This document shows positions 1 to 9,401 of a stretch of 64,000 nucleotides of DNA, piece after piece. A model generated the notes under the pieces. It had not been told where the DNA came from and searched no databases. It saw nothing but the letters and a program-made list of their open reading frames with translations. The position numbers and the translations under genes are program-made. Position 1 is the stretch's first letter; each line of letters opens with the position of its first letter. Origin of the DNA: Streptococcus constellatus subsp. constellatus (GTDB taxonomy: Bacteria > Bacillota > Bacilli > Lactobacillales > Streptococcaceae); contig NZ_AP014647.1 in assembly GCF_023167545.1 (NCBI RefSeq), forward strand, positions 434,001 to 498,000. The letters are read 5' to 3'.

Positions 1-396
1 GTGCCAGAAAAGGGAATGGAGACGCCGGGGATTCAGCAGTTTGGTCGTATTGTAGTGCTTCTCATTCCTTTTAATTCTTTTATCAATCTTGGGCAAATTA
101 CTTCTTTCTTTCAATTAATTAAGGTTTTTGTACAAAATATAATGAATATTTTTCTGCTTAGCCCACTAATTTTTCAACTTCTCTGGCTTTTTCCTAAGAT
201 GAGGAGCGCTAAGCGTGTGCTATTTGCCAGTTTTTCAATGAGCTTGTTTATCGAATGCACCCAGATTTTACTAGATATTTTAATTGATGCCAATCGTGTT
301 TTTGAAATAGATGACTTATGGACAAATACATTAGGCGGATATCTAGCTTTTCTATTTTATAAATTTTTGGTAAAGCAACTCTCAAATAAATCATAA
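1..396 (+). CDS. VanZ-like family membrane protein (5' end probably outside window)
   Basis: The reading frame is open from base 1 and ends with TAA at 394-396, so 131 residues are visible and the true start probably lies upstream; the GTG at base 1 could be internal. The protein has three or so hydrophobic segments and the VanZ-type signature near the C-terminus: an ECTQ motif in a membrane segment followed by FEIDDLWTNTLGG. VanZ family proteins are small integral membrane proteins; the founding member raises teicoplanin resistance, but most relatives have no known role. It converges on, and overlaps by 6 bases, the prepilin peptidase gene on the other strand. Confidence 0.75.
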   Translation: MPEKGMETPGIQQFGRIVVLLIPFNSFINLGQITSFFQLIKVFVQNIMNIFLLSPLIFQLLWLFPKMRSAKRVLFASFSMSLFIECTQILLDILIDANRVFEIDDLWTNTLGGYLAFLFYKFLVKQLSNKS

Positions 397-1065
397 GGCA
401 TTTTGGTGAAGAACGATAAATTGTATCATTATCAGGATGCTGCTACCACAGAAAAGACAGGGAACAAAGGCTAACCTGTCTTTTTTTGATTTTAAACCAA
501 AAAGGAGCAGACCAATGATACTAGCAATTTGAATAATGAGAAGAACTTCAGTCAGATGAAAAATAGTTGAGCAAGATGCCAGAAAAAGAAAGTCTCCTGC
601 ACCGATACGTAAATCAACGAAGTGAGCCAAAATCCCAAGTGCTAAAAAAGCAACCATTAAAAGATTGAAGCTTGTCAAAAAAAGGAGAAAAATATGAAAG
701 ATTAACCAGATGAGGAGAGGATATTCTTGTTCTCTTTGATCATAAAGGGATAAGGTCATTCCCATTGCAAGCAAAACGAGCCGGTTGATGTTTAGATAAC
801 CTAAAGATGTTGCAAGAAAGAGACAGCCACCAGTTAGTTCTAGAAGGATGTAACGGATGGGAATTTTTGAGTTGCAAAAACGGCAACGCAGCCGATTGAT
901 AAGCTGTGAAAGAACAGGAATTAAATCACGAGGTGCTAATTTCTGTCCACAAACGTTGCAATGACTAGCAGGTGTGATAATAGACTGTTCAGGAAAGCGA
1001 TCAACGACCAGTCCTAAAAAGGAAGCTACAATACTTCCAACCAAGAAAAAATAAAAATGAATCAT
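391..1065 (-). CDS. pilD: Type IV prepilin peptidase (A24 family, competence pseudopilin processing)
   Basis: A 224-residue polytopic membrane aspartyl protease. N-terminal half carries the two CxxC pairs (CNVC and CRFC) of the zinc-binding cytoplasmic loop found in bifunctional prepilin peptidases; the catalytic aspartates are in LYDQRE and in the GAGD motif (the family GxGD). In streptococci the single prepilin peptidase processes ComGC-type pseudopilins needed for DNA uptake, so it should belong to the competence regulon; I saw no clear cin-box upstream but did not search exhaustively. It is divergent from dpr. Known elsewhere as ComC/CclA/PilD; the name comC is avoided because it also denotes the competence pheromone gene. 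Confidence 0.9.
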   Translation of the reverse strand: MIHFYFFLVGSIVASFLGLVVDRFPEQSIITPASHCNVCGQKLAPRDLIPVLSQLINRLRCRFCNSKIPIRYILLELTGGCLFLATSLGYLNINRLVLLAMGMTLSLYDQREQEYPLLIWLIFHIFLLFLTSFNLLMVAFLALGILAHFVDLRIGAGDFLFLASCSTIFHLTEVLLIIQIASIIGLLLFGLKSKKDRLAFVPCLFCGSSILIMIQFIVLHQNAL

Positions 1066-1136
1066 ACTTTTTTATTCGTAAATTATTCTAAAAAATTGCA
1101 ACTTCTCTAATAAAAGAAATTTATGAGTTTAATTAG

Positions 1137-1212
1137 TTGACTTTCTTATTTAGAAACATTATAATTAAATTATAATAAAAATTAGAATCATTCTAAATAA
1201 AGTGAGGTAAAG
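1137..1212 (+). promoter_or_regulatory. dpr promoter with PerR/Fur-type operators and ribosome binding site
   Basis: A -35 TTGACT (1137-1142), 17-base spacer and -10 TATAAT (1160-1165) form a near-consensus sigma-A promoter. The -10 lies inside the perfect palindrome TTATAATTAAATTATAA (1159-1175), and a second perfect 7-1-7 inverted repeat, TTAGAATCATTCTAA, lies at 1182-1196 just downstream of the expected transcript start. The second matches the PerR/Fur box TTATAATnATTATAA at 13 of 15 positions. AGTGAGGTAAAG just upstream of the dpr ATG is the Shine-Dalgarno. PerR control of dpr is known in streptococci; binding here is inferred. Confidence 0.75.
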
Positions 1213-1215
1213 AAA

Positions 1216-1743
1216 ATGATTAAAGTAAACAACGAAGCAGTCAAGGATGTTGCAACTTTCTCAAGTGTTGGATCTTTGAATAAGTCTCTTCCCAAAACAA
1301 AAGTGGTATTGAACCAAGCGGTAGCAGATTTATACACTGCTCGTATTGCCCTTCACCAAGTACATTGGTACATGCGTGGAGCTGGTTTCATGGTTTGGCA
1401 TCCTAAGATGGATGAATATATGGAATCCTTGGATACAACTTTGGATGAAGTGAGTGAACGTTTGATTACTCTGGGCGGAACTCCATATTCAACTTTGAGT
1501 GAATTCATCCAACACAGCAATATTGAAGAAAAAGAAGGAAAATTTAGCAAGAGTGTCGAAGAAAGTTTGGAACGTGTCATCGAAATCTTCCGTTACTTGG
1601 TGGGTCTTTACCAAAAAGCTCTGGACGTAACAGATGAAGAAGGAGATGATGTAACGAACGATATTTTTGTCGGTGCTAAAGCTGATCTTGAAAAGAATAT
1701 CTGGATGTTAACGGCTGAAATTGGACAAACTCCAGGAGTGTAA
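1216..1743 (+). CDS. dpr: Dps-like peroxide resistance ferritin Dpr
   Basis: A 175-residue cytoplasmic mini-ferritin. The Dps ferroxidase ligands are visible: H in LHQVHWYMRG, then H and D in WHPKMDEYMESLD and E in DEVSERL, spaced as in Dps proteins that build the intersubunit iron site. Dodecamers oxidise and store Fe(II), removing the substrate for Fenton chemistry; this is important in streptococci, which make hydrogen peroxide but lack catalase. The N-terminal extension of about 25 residues ahead of the four-helix core is typical of streptococcal Dpr. The gene stands alone with its own promoter carrying PerR-type operators and is followed by two hairpins. Confidence 0.95.
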   Translation: MIKVNNEAVKDVATFSSVGSLNKSLPKTKVVLNQAVADLYTARIALHQVHWYMRGAGFMVWHPKMDEYMESLDTTLDEVSERLITLGGTPYSTLSEFIQHSNIEEKEGKFSKSVEESLERVIEIFRYLVGLYQKALDVTDEEGDDVTNDIFVGAKADLEKNIWMLTAEIGQTPGV

Positions 1744-1900
1744 GCAAATATTTGAGAATAGAAAATAAAATTTTAAAATCTTTTAGAGTTTAAGATAAAT
1801 TTAAGGAGGTAGCGTTATACTAATACCATCAGATGAAGACCTCCTAACTTTATTTGATAAAAATCCTAAACTTTTCTTTTTCATAATAATCTCCCTATAG

Positions 1901-1926
1901 AAGTCACCAAATTCGGTGGCTTTTTT
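1901..1926 (+). terminator. Rho-independent terminator in the dpr-yqgQ gap
   Basis: Inverted repeat GTCACC/GGTGGC with a short loop, followed by TTTTTT at 1921-1926. A second, looser hairpin (AGGAGGT 1804-1810 with ACCTCCT 1839-1845) lies closer to dpr but lacks a clean T-tract. Confidence 0.75.
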
Positions 1927-2007
1927 GTCTGTTTTTGAATGCTTAAAGAGATAAACATCCTCTTTTTAACCTTGAAATACTCTTAAAATTCTGGTAAAAT
2001 AAGGCTC

Positions 2008-2232
2008 ATGAAAACACTTTATGATGTACAGCAATACCTCAAAAGTTTTGGCATTATTATCTATATGGGGAAGCGCTTGTATGATATTGAAATGATGAAA
2101 ATTGAGCTAGAGAGGATTTACGATGCAGGCTTGATAGAAAAACTAGATTATCTAGAAGCTGAAAGCATCTTACGAAGAGAGCATCGATTAGAATTACAAT
2201 ATTTGAAAAAGAATGAGGAGAAAACATGTTAA
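2008..2232 (+). CDS. yqgQ: YqgQ family (DUF910) small protein
   Basis: A 74-residue protein, charged and predicted mostly helical, without signal or membrane segment. It matches the small DUF910/YqgQ family of Firmicutes, whose function is unknown; in Bacillus relatives lie next to a glucokinase gene, here it overlaps the downstream rhodanese-like gene by 7 bases, so the two are translationally coupled. A promoter is visible just upstream: TTGAAA, 17-base spacer, TAAAAT, with the ATG about 10 bases after it, leaving almost no leader; the start is nevertheless supported by family length. Confidence 0.8.
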   Translation: MKTLYDVQQYLKSFGIIIYMGKRLYDIEMMKIELERIYDAGLIEKLDYLEAESILRREHRLELQYLKKNEEKTC

Positions 2233-2606
2233 ACTGGATTTTATTGGCAATTATTGTTGGAATGTTAGGATGGATGGGCTTTAACTATGTACGTGTCCGT
2301 CGTGCGGCTAAAGTGGTAGATAATGCGGAATTTGGTGATATGATTCGTCAAGGTCAGTTGATTGATTTACGAGATCCAGCCGATTTTCGTCATAAACATA
2401 TTTTAGGGGCACGAAATATTCCGTCACAGCAATTAAAAACAAGCTTAGGAGCGATTCGTAAGGACAAGGCTGTTTTACTATATGAAAATAGTCGTGGACA
2501 ACGTGTGATGAATGCAGCTATTCTATTGAAAAAGCAAGGTTATCAAAATATTTACATCCTCTCTACAGGACTAGATGGATGGAAAGGAAAAGTTAAAAGT
2601 GAGTAA
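2226..2606 (+). CDS. Membrane-anchored rhodanese-like domain protein (no catalytic Cys)
   Basis: 126 residues: an N-terminal membrane segment (about residues 3-20), a short basic stretch, then a rhodanese-homology domain with the typical IDLRDPADFRHKHILGARNIP motif region. The active-site loop, where sulfurtransferases have a cysteine, reads YENSRGQR here, so the enzyme should lack canonical thiosulfate:cyanide sulfurtransferase activity; streptococcal relatives of the YqhL type often look like this. It overlaps yqgQ and ends inside a strong hairpin shared with the convergent rsuA gene. Likely a binding or regulatory rather than catalytic domain, which is inference. Confidence 0.85.
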   Translation: MLNWILLAIIVGMLGWMGFNYVRVRRAAKVVDNAEFGDMIRQGQLIDLRDPADFRHKHILGARNIPSQQLKTSLGAIRKDKAVLLYENSRGQRVMNAAILLKKQGYQNIYILSTGLDGWKGKVKSE

Positions 2607-2629
2607 TCTAAAAGGATTGCTCACTTTTA
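2594..2629. terminator. Bidirectional hairpin between convergent genes
   Basis: A 15-base stem (2594-2608 with 2615-2629; 14 Watson-Crick pairs plus one wobble) with a 6-base loop lies exactly at the overlap of the rhodanese-like stop and the rsuA stop. The T-runs on either side are weak, but the position and strength suit termination of both genes. Confidence 0.7.
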
Positions 2630-3352
2630 ATAGCTTTTTTCTAGGTAGTGCTTCACTATTTCGAGTTCTGATTGGTTGAATGCTCGATATTCTCCTGCGG
2701 CTAAGTTTGGGTCTAACTCAAAAGCTCCAAAATGAGTCCGTTTAAGAGAAGTAACTTTGACACCGACAGTCAAAAACATTTTTTTGATTTGATGAAATTT
2801 TCCCTCAGAAATAGTGACTGTCGCAGTACTTTTGTTTGGAGTAGAAGAATGAATTGTAAGTAGAGCTGGTTTACAAATAGTTCCATCAAGAAAAACAATC
2901 CCTTTTTGAAAGGCTTTTATCATCTGGTTATCTAGGAGACCATTAACCTCTACCTCATACATTTTTGTGATGTGATACTGAGGATGTAGTAGTTGAAAAC
3001 CGAGTGGACCATTGTCAGTGATTAACAGCAATCCACAGGTATCTCGATCAAGTCGACCAACAGAATATAGGTCTTCATTGAAGTCTTCAGGTCTGATGAG
3101 ATCCAGAACGGTTTGGTGTTTCCTATCAGAGTTAGCAGTCACAACACCAAGTGGCTTATTCATCATAAAATATTGATGTGAATTGATGAAGATAGGTTGT
3201 GCCTCTATTGTAATCGTCTGCAAGCCTGTATCAACATTTTGGCTAAGTTTTCGAGCAGGGCAGTCATCTACCAAGATTTTCTTTTTTAGGAGAGCTTGCT
3301 TCATTTTTTTACGGCTAATGTGAGCTTGAGCTAGTAGGACATCTAAACGCAT
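2627..3352 (-). CDS. rsuA: 16S rRNA pseudouridine synthase (RsuA family)
   Basis: 241 residues: N-terminal S4 RNA-binding domain (MRLDVLLAQAHISRKKMKQAL) followed by a pseudouridine synthase domain with the catalytic-aspartate motif GRLDRDTCGLLL. RsuA modifies U516 of 16S rRNA in E. coli; paralogues RluB/E/F act on 23S rRNA, and family membership alone does not settle the target, but length and the S4 spacing favour RsuA. Convergent with the rhodanese-like gene, divergent from typA. Confidence 0.85.
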   Translation of the reverse strand: MRLDVLLAQAHISRKKMKQALLKKKILVDDCPARKLSQNVDTGLQTITIEAQPIFINSHQYFMMNKPLGVVTANSDRKHQTVLDLIRPEDFNEDLYSVGRLDRDTCGLLLITDNGPLGFQLLHPQYHITKMYEVEVNGLLDNQMIKAFQKGIVFLDGTICKPALLTIHSSTPNKSTATVTISEGKFHQIKKMFLTVGVKVTSLKRTHFGAFELDPNLAAGEYRAFNQSELEIVKHYLEKSY

Positions 3353-3484
3353 ATCATTTCCCTTGAATTTTTTCTTATCATACCATAATTTTTTGTGATA
3401 AGAAATGGAAATAAAATTGGAGAAGATTGATTTTTTAATGAAAACATTTACACCTGGTTTAACCGTGTTTTTTACCTCAATCTG

Positions 3485-3493
3485 TGATATAAT
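3485..3493 (+). promoter_or_regulatory. Extended -10 promoter of typA
   Basis: TGaTATAAT, an extended -10 element, 40 bases upstream of the typA ATG; the corresponding -35 is poor, as usual for extended -10 promoters. Confidence 0.55.
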
Positions 3494-3532
3494 TGTTCAG
3501 TTAGAAATAAAACATAAGATATAGAGGACAAA

Positions 3533-5374
3533 ATGACAAAATTAAGAGAAGACATTCGCAATATCGCTATTATTGCTCACGTCGACCATGGGAAAACAAC
3601 CTTGGTTGATGAGTTGCTTAAGCAATCACATACATTGGATGAGCGTAAAGAGTTGCAAGAACGAGCAATGGACTCCAACGATCTTGAAAAAGAACGCGGG
3701 ATTACCATTCTCGCCAAGAACACAGCTGTTGCTTATAATGGTGTTCGCATCAATATTATGGATACGCCAGGGCACGCGGACTTTGGTGGAGAAGTTGAGC
3801 GGATCATGAAAATGGTTGATGGGGTTGTTCTAGTTGTTGATGCTTATGAAGGAACTATGCCACAAACTCGTTTTGTGTTAAAAAAAGCTTTAGAACAAGA
3901 TCTTGTACCAATTGTAGTAGTAAATAAGATTGACAAACCATCAGCTCGTCCAGCGGAAGTCGTGGATGAAGTTCTTGAACTTTTCATTGAACTCGGTGCT
4001 GACGATGACCAATTAGATTTCCCAGTTGTTTATGCTTCAGCTATTAATGGGACATCTTCTATGTCAGATGATCCAGCTGACCAAGAACACACTATGGCAC
4101 CACTTTTTGATACAATTATTGATCATATCCCAGCACCAGTTGATAACTCAGATGAGCCCCTTCAATTCCAAGTTTCTCTTTTGGACTACAATGACTTTGT
4201 GGGGCGTATCGGGATTGGTCGTGTTTTCCGCGGAACGGTGAAAGTTGGTGATCAAGTTACTCTTTCTAAACTAGATGGCACAACGAAAAACTTTCGTGTT
4301 ACCAAGTTATTTGGTTTCTTTGGGCTAGAGCGTCGTGAAATTGACGAAGCCAAAGCGGGTGATTTGATTGCTGTATCTGGTATGGAAGATATCTTCGTTG
4401 GTGAAACCATTACTCCGACGGATGTGGTAGAACCATTGCCGATTCTTCACATTGACGAGCCAACACTGCAAATGACTTTCTTAGTGAACAATTCACCATT
4501 TGCTGGTCGTGAAGGGAAATGGGTAACGTCTCGGAAAGTTGAAGAACGCTTGCAGGCTGAATTGCAAACGGACGTTTCACTTCGTGTGGATCCGACTGAC
4601 TCACCAGATAAATGGATTGTGTCAGGTCGTGGGGAATTACACTTATCAATCCTAATCGAAACCATGCGTCGTGAAGGCTATGAGTTACAAGTATCGCGTC
4701 CAGAAGTTATCGTCAAAGAAATTGACGGTATGCAATGTGAGCCATTTGAGCGTGTGCAAATTGACACTCCAGAAGAATATCAAGGTTCGGTTATCCAAAG
4801 TCTTTCTGAACGGAAAGGTGAAATGCTAGATATGGTATCAACAGGAAATGGACAGACTCGTTTGATTTTTCTTGTTCCTGCACGTGGTTTGATTGGGTAC
4901 TCAACTGAATTCCTTTCTATGACGCGTGGTTACGGGATTATGAACCATACTTTTGACCAATACCTACCATTGATTCCAGGTGAGATTGGCGGTCGTCGTC
5001 GCGGAGCTCTTGTTTCGATTGATACAGGAAAAGCAACGACTTATTCAATCATGTCTATTGAGGAACGTGGAACCATTTTTGTCAATCCAGGTACAGAAGT
5101 TTACGAAGGAATGATTATTGGTGAAAATTCACGTGAAAACGACTTGACGGTCAATATTACAAAAGCCAAACAAATGACTAATGTACGTTCTGCAACGAAA
5201 GATCAAACAGCGGTTATAAAAACACCTCGTATTTTGACATTGGAAGAATCACTCGAATTTTTGAATGATGACGAATACATGGAAGTGACACCAGAATCGA
5301 TCCGTTTGCGGAAACAAATTCTTGATAAAAATCAACGTGCCAAAGCTGCTAAAAAGAAAAAATCAGCTGAATAA
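3533..5374 (+). CDS. typA: Translational GTPase TypA/BipA
   Basis: 613 residues, normal for TypA. The G domain shows G1 AHVDHGKTT (about residues 15-23), the effector motif RGITI, G3 DTPGHADF and G4 NKID; EF-G-like domains II, III and V follow, with the TypA-specific C-terminal domain ending in a lysine-rich tail. TypA is a ribosome-associated GTPase involved in 50S assembly and in growth at low temperature and stress. The gene has its own promoter and is separated by 64 bases from the small membrane-protein gene downstream. Confidence 0.97.
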   Translation: MTKLREDIRNIAIIAHVDHGKTTLVDELLKQSHTLDERKELQERAMDSNDLEKERGITILAKNTAVAYNGVRINIMDTPGHADFGGEVERIMKMVDGVVLVVDAYEGTMPQTRFVLKKALEQDLVPIVVVNKIDKPSARPAEVVDEVLELFIELGADDDQLDFPVVYASAINGTSSMSDDPADQEHTMAPLFDTIIDHIPAPVDNSDEPLQFQVSLLDYNDFVGRIGIGRVFRGTVKVGDQVTLSKLDGTTKNFRVTKLFGFFGLERREIDEAKAGDLIAVSGMEDIFVGETITPTDVVEPLPILHIDEPTLQMTFLVNNSPFAGREGKWVTSRKVEERLQAELQTDVSLRVDPTDSPDKWIVSGRGELHLSILIETMRREGYELQVSRPEVIVKEIDGMQCEPFERVQIDTPEEYQGSVIQSLSERKGEMLDMVSTGNGQTRLIFLVPARGLIGYSTEFLSMTRGYGIMNHTFDQYLPLIPGEIGGRRRGALVSIDTGKATTYSIMSIEERGTIFVNPGTEVYEGMIIGENSRENDLTVNITKAKQMTNVRSATKDQTAVIKTPRILTLEESLEFLNDDEYMEVTPESIRLRKQILDKNQRAKAAKKKKSAE

Positions 5375-5438
5375 TGAAAGAACGATTTGCTTCGTTGCTA
5401 ATATATTAAAGAAGCAAATAGGCTAGAAAGGAGCAGAA

Positions 5439-5717
5439 ATGTTTTATTTAATCTTTGGAATTCTCATTCTGTTATTTTACATTTTTGCTGCTCCGCAAAG
5501 CATTAAAGGGACTTTAAATGTAGTAGTTTTAGTGATTGCCCTAGTAGCCTTTATCATTTTATTAGGATTAGCAGTATTTCAAATTTTTCAATTACCGTCT
5601 GAATTTTTCATAGGAATTGCAATGATTGGCGTAGCATATTTTTCGCTACGTGATATTTCAAAATTGTCACAAAAAGATAAAAAAATATCGTTTCACTCAA
5701 AACTTCGTGACAGATAA
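5439..5717 (+). CDS. Small membrane protein (DUF3165-like)
   Basis: 92 residues with two to three hydrophobic segments (about residues 1-17, 23-47 and 53-67) and a polar, basic C-terminus. The sequence and location between typA and murD agree with the streptococcal DUF3165 family, for which no function is known. A good Shine-Dalgarno, AAAGGAG, precedes the ATG. Family assignment is from memory of the sequence type, not a search. Confidence 0.7.
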   Translation: MFYLIFGILILLFYIFAAPQSIKGTLNVVVLVIALVAFIILLGLAVFQIFQLPSEFFIGIAMIGVAYFSLRDISKLSQKDKKISFHSKLRDR

Positions 5718-5796
5718 GAATAAAAAGCCATAAAGGATTTTTTATTTTCTGAAAAAAAGGTAAAATAGAGACAGAAGAATTAAAAAGAGGCGTGTT

Positions 5797-7149
5797 ATGA
5801 AGCACATTACAAATTTTGCAAATAAGAAAGTTTTAGTTTTAGGCTTGGCCAAGTCTGGTGAATCTGCTGCTCGTTTATTAGATAAGTTAGGAGCGATTGT
5901 TACAGTGAATGACGGGAAGCCATTTGAGGAAAATCCTGCTGCTCAGTCTCTCCTTGAAGAAGGAATCAAAGTTGTAACAGGTGGTCATCCTTTGGAACTC
6001 TTGGATGAAGAATTTGAACTAATGGTCAAAAATCCTGGTATTCGTTACGACAACCCTATGGTCAAGAAAGCATTGGAAAAGAAAATTCCAGTCATCACTG
6101 AAGTTGAGTTGGCTTATTTGATTTCAGATGCTCCAATTATTGGGATTACGGGCTCTAATGGAAAAACAACAACGACAACAATGATTGCGGAAGTCTTGAC
6201 TGCAGGTGGTCAAAATGGTTTGCTTTCTGGGAATATTGGTTTTCCAGCCAGTCAAGTTGCAACAACTGCAACAAAAAATGATACTTTGGTCATGGAGTTG
6301 TCTTCTTTCCAACTCATGGGCATTGAAACCTTTCATCCAAAAATTGCAGTGATTACCAATCTGATGCCAACTCATATTGATTATCATGGCTCTTTTGAGG
6401 AATATGTAGCGGCTAAGTGGAACATTCAAAACAATATGACTAAAACAGATTTTCTTGTATTGAATTTCAACCAAATATTAGCGAAAGAGTTGGCTGCAAA
6501 GACGCAAGTAACCGTTGTGCCCTTTTCAACAAAAGAAAAAGTAGATGGTGCCTACTTAGAGGGAAATGTTTTGATGTTTCGTGGGGAGGCAATTATGGCA
6601 GCTGATGAGCTTGGTGTGCCAGGGAGTCATAATGTTGAAAATGCCCTCGCAACTATTGCAGTTGCAAAACTACGTGGCATTGAAAATCAAGTCATCAAAG
6701 AAACATTGGCAGGTTTTGGTGGCGTTAAACACCGCCTTCAATATGTTGGTGAAATCAACCATGTAAAATTTTATAATGACAGCAAATCCACAAATATTCT
6801 AGCAACACAAAAAGCCTTATCTGGTTTTGAGAATAGCAAGGTTATCTTGATTGCTGGTGGACTGGATCGTGGCAACGAATTTGACGAATTGATCCCAGAT
6901 ATTCAAGGATTGAAGAAAATGATTATTCTTGGAGAATCCGCAGCACGTGTCAAGAGAGCAGCGGCTAAAGCAGATGTTAGCTATATTGATGCTACTGATG
7001 TGAAAGATGCAACACGAAAAGCTTTTGCTGAAGCTCAAGCAGGCGACATTATTCTGCTCAGTCCTGCAAATGCTAGCTGGGACATGTATCCAAATTTTGA
7101 AGTTCGGGGCGATGAATTTATTACAACATTTGAAGAATTAAAGGGTTAA
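5797..7149 (+). CDS. murD: UDP-N-acetylmuramoyl-L-alanine:D-glutamate ligase
   Basis: 450 residues, typical MurD length. The ATP-binding loop [12 protein letters not shown] lies at about residues 116-127, and the central Mur-ligase NDSKSTN motif is present. MurD adds D-glutamate to UDP-MurNAc-L-Ala in the cytoplasmic stage of peptidoglycan synthesis. It heads the murD-murG-divIB group, with murG starting one base after its stop. Confidence 0.97.
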   Translation: MKHITNFANKKVLVLGLAKSGESAARLLDKLGAIVTVNDGKPFEENPAAQSLLEEGIKVVTGGHPLELLDEEFELMVKNPGIRYDNPMVKKALEKKIPVITEVELAYLISDAPIIGITGSNGKTTTTTMIAEVLTAGGQNGLLSGNIGFPASQVATTATKNDTLVMELSSFQLMGIETFHPKIAVITNLMPTHIDYHGSFEEYVAAKWNIQNNMTKTDFLVLNFNQILAKELAAKTQVTVVPFSTKEKVDGAYLEGNVLMFRGEAIMAADELGVPGSHNVENALATIAVAKLRGIENQVIKETLAGFGGVKHRLQYVGEINHVKFYNDSKSTNILATQKALSGFENSKVILIAGGLDRGNEFDELIPDIQGLKKMIILGESAARVKRAAAKADVSYIDATDVKDATRKAFAEAQAGDIILLSPANASWDMYPNFEVRGDEFITTFEELKG

Positions 7150-7150
7150 G

Positions 7151-8221
7151 ATGAAAAAGATTATATTTACAGGTGGAGGAACAGTTGGTCATGTGACGCT
7201 AAACCTTTTGCTCATTCCAAAATTCCTAGACGCAGGCTGGCAAGTTCACTATATTGGTGACAAACATGGGATTGAATACCAAGAAATCCAGAAGTCAGGT
7301 TTGGATATCACTTTTCATTCTATAGCGACAGGGAAATTACGTCGTTACTTTTCTTGGCAAAATATGCTGGATATTTTCAAAGTAACGTGGGGGATTTTAC
7401 AATCTTTAGGGATTATGGTAAAGGTTCGTCCACAAGTTCTCTTTTCCAAAGGGGGGTTTGTATCGGTTCCTCCTGTCATTGCAGCGCGTTTATCTAGAGT
7501 ACCAGTTTATGTGCATGAGTCAGACCTCTCTATTGGTCTAGCAAATAAAATTGCTTACAAATGTGCTACGAAAATGTATTCGACTTTTGAACAAGCTCAT
7601 GCTTTGACAAAAATTGAACATATAGGAGCTGTAACAAAAGTAGGAGAAAAAATAACTGCACCAAATGAGCAGATTCAAAGGATTCAGCAACATTTTGATA
7701 AAAATCTTCCGACCCTTCTGTTTGTTGGTGGATCGGCTGGTGCTAAGGTCTTTAATGATTTGGTAACGGAAAATAAAATAGAATTAACTCAGCACTACAA
7801 TGTTATCAATTTATCAGGAGATGCTCATTTAGATGAATTATCCAATCATCTCTATCGGGTTGCCTATGTGACAGATCTCTATCAACCGTTGATGAACTTA
7901 GCAGATGTCGTTATAACACGTGGCGGATCTAATACTATTTTTGAGTTATTGGCTATGGCAAAACTCCATGTGATTGTTCCTTTGGGACGAGAAGCAAGCC
8001 GTGGTGATCAGATTGAAAATGCAGATTATTTTGTAAAAAAAGGCTATGCTAAGAAGTTGGACGAGGGTCAACTAAACTTTGAAAATCTACAAAAAATGAT
8101 AACAGAATTGCTTGAACAGAAAGAATTTTATGAAGAAAACATGAAACAGTCCCACGAAATAAAATCGTTAGATGAATTTTATAACCTTTTAAAAAATGAC
8201 ATGAACAAAGGAAGAAAATGA
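7151..8221 (+). CDS. murG: Undecaprenyldiphospho-muramoylpentapeptide GlcNAc transferase
   Basis: 356 residues. GT-B glycosyltransferase with the N-terminal lipid I-binding glycine loop GGGTVGH (residues 8-14; GGGTGGH in many bacteria, the V form is usual in streptococci) and the C-terminal UDP-GlcNAc site with [10 protein letters not shown]. It converts lipid I to lipid II on the inner face of the membrane. Its 3' end overlaps divIB by 4 bases (ATGA), consistent with coupling of lipid II synthesis and division proteins in one operon. Confidence 0.97.
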   Translation: MKKIIFTGGGTVGHVTLNLLLIPKFLDAGWQVHYIGDKHGIEYQEIQKSGLDITFHSIATGKLRRYFSWQNMLDIFKVTWGILQSLGIMVKVRPQVLFSKGGFVSVPPVIAARLSRVPVYVHESDLSIGLANKIAYKCATKMYSTFEQAHALTKIEHIGAVTKVGEKITAPNEQIQRIQQHFDKNLPTLLFVGGSAGAKVFNDLVTENKIELTQHYNVINLSGDAHLDELSNHLYRVAYVTDLYQPLMNLADVVITRGGSNTIFELLAMAKLHVIVPLGREASRGDQIENADYFVKKGYAKKLDEGQLNFENLQKMITELLEQKEFYEENMKQSHEIKSLDEFYNLLKNDMNKGRK

Positions 8222-9279
8222 CAAAAAAGAAGCAAGAGGATCAGAAAGAGCAAGAAATAGAAAAACTTTCTGAGTGGCAAAAAAGAAACAAGGAATACCT
8301 TGAAAAAAAGGCTCAAGAAGAAGCTGAAAAAGAGAAAGAACTAGCAGAGCAAAAAAAGCAGCATTTGCCAAATTCTGAAAAAAAGAAAGTCGAAAAGAAT
8401 GATGAAAGTGCAGAAGAAGTGACAGCGGATACTCAAGAGAACGAGTCAGAGGAGGCAGAAAAGCCTACCGAGACAGAAACTTCTGAGGAAGAACAAGATG
8501 AACCTCTTGATAAAGCAGCCTTGCGAAAAAAGAAGAAAGCAGAACGCAAACAAGCCAAACAAAATGAAAAAGAGACTAGAGAAAAAATTGCTCCTCGTCA
8601 TGTTTACCGTGCTCTTCCAGTCTTGATTCTCAGTTCTGTTTTGTTGATTTTAGCTGTTTATTTTATTAGTCCTTATTCAAAATTAAAGAATATAGAGGTG
8701 ACGGGGAATAAACAACTGTCCAAAACAGAGGTTCTGGAGGCTTCTAGTATTCAAAAAGAGGACTACACCTTGACAACCTATTTGAGCCAAAAAGCCCATG
8801 CTAAGAATATCAAACAGTCAAATTTATGGGCTGAAAAGGCAGAAATAACGTACCGGTTCCCCATTACATTCAAAATTAAAGTGACAGAATATAAAGTTGT
8901 CGCTTATGATTATTCTGGAGAGCAATATTTTCCAGTATTATCTAGCGGAGAAGAAATTGCTAACCCAGTTACTAAATCACAATTACCTAAAAGTTATATT
9001 AGACTTGATTTTTCAGATAAAGCTATGCTTAAGAAATTTGTGCGACAATTAGCAGGTATTTCCGATACGATCAAATCGGAAATTCAAACAGTTCAGCATA
9101 CACCAAGTAAAGCGACCGAGGATTTGTTGACTCTCATGATGACAGATGGAAATAAAATTATAGTTCCTCTGTCAGAAGTGGCCAAAAAGCTACCTTATTA
9201 TGAAAAAATTAAACCACAATTAACCGAAGCAAGTATTGTGGATATGGAAGCAGGGATATTTAGTTATCGAATTAGCTAA
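8218..9279 (+). CDS. divIB: Cell division protein DivIB/FtsQ
   Basis: 353 residues: a long cytoplasmic N-terminal tail (about 1-130) extremely rich in K, E and Q, one membrane segment (about 132-150, [19 protein letters not shown]), and an extracellular POTRA domain starting [15 protein letters not shown], then the beta domain. DivIB forms the divisome subcomplex with DivIC/FtsB and FtsL. The charged tail is longer than in Bacillus and typical of streptococci. Translationally coupled to murG; separated from ftsA by a 122-base gap with its own promoter. Confidence 0.95.
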   Translation: MTKKKQEDQKEQEIEKLSEWQKRNKEYLEKKAQEEAEKEKELAEQKKQHLPNSEKKKVEKNDESAEEVTADTQENESEEAEKPTETETSEEEQDEPLDKAALRKKKKAERKQAKQNEKETREKIAPRHVYRALPVLILSSVLLILAVYFISPYSKLKNIEVTGNKQLSKTEVLEASSIQKEDYTLTTYLSQKAHAKNIKQSNLWAEKAEITYRFPITFKIKVTEYKVVAYDYSGEQYFPVLSSGEEIANPVTKSQLPKSYIRLDFSDKAMLKKFVRQLAGISDTIKSEIQTVQHTPSKATEDLLTLMMTDGNKIIVPLSEVAKKLPYYEKIKPQLTEASIVDMEAGIFSYRIS

Positions 9280-9316
9280 AATAATGCAGAAAATCTAACC
9301 ACTTTTTAAATTTTTA

Positions 9317-9325
9317 TGTTATAAT
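9317..9325 (+). promoter_or_regulatory. Extended -10 promoter for ftsA
   Basis: TGtTATAAT in the divIB-ftsA gap, about 76 bases before the ftsA ATG. It would transcribe ftsA-ftsZ and possibly the whole ylm-divIVA group independently of murD. Confidence 0.6.
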
Positions 9326-9401
9326 ATGCTTTGAATAACTATACTTTTTTGATAGTTAAATTGATAAGTGAGAAACTTGGTAAACAGAGAGGAATGGTCT
9401 A

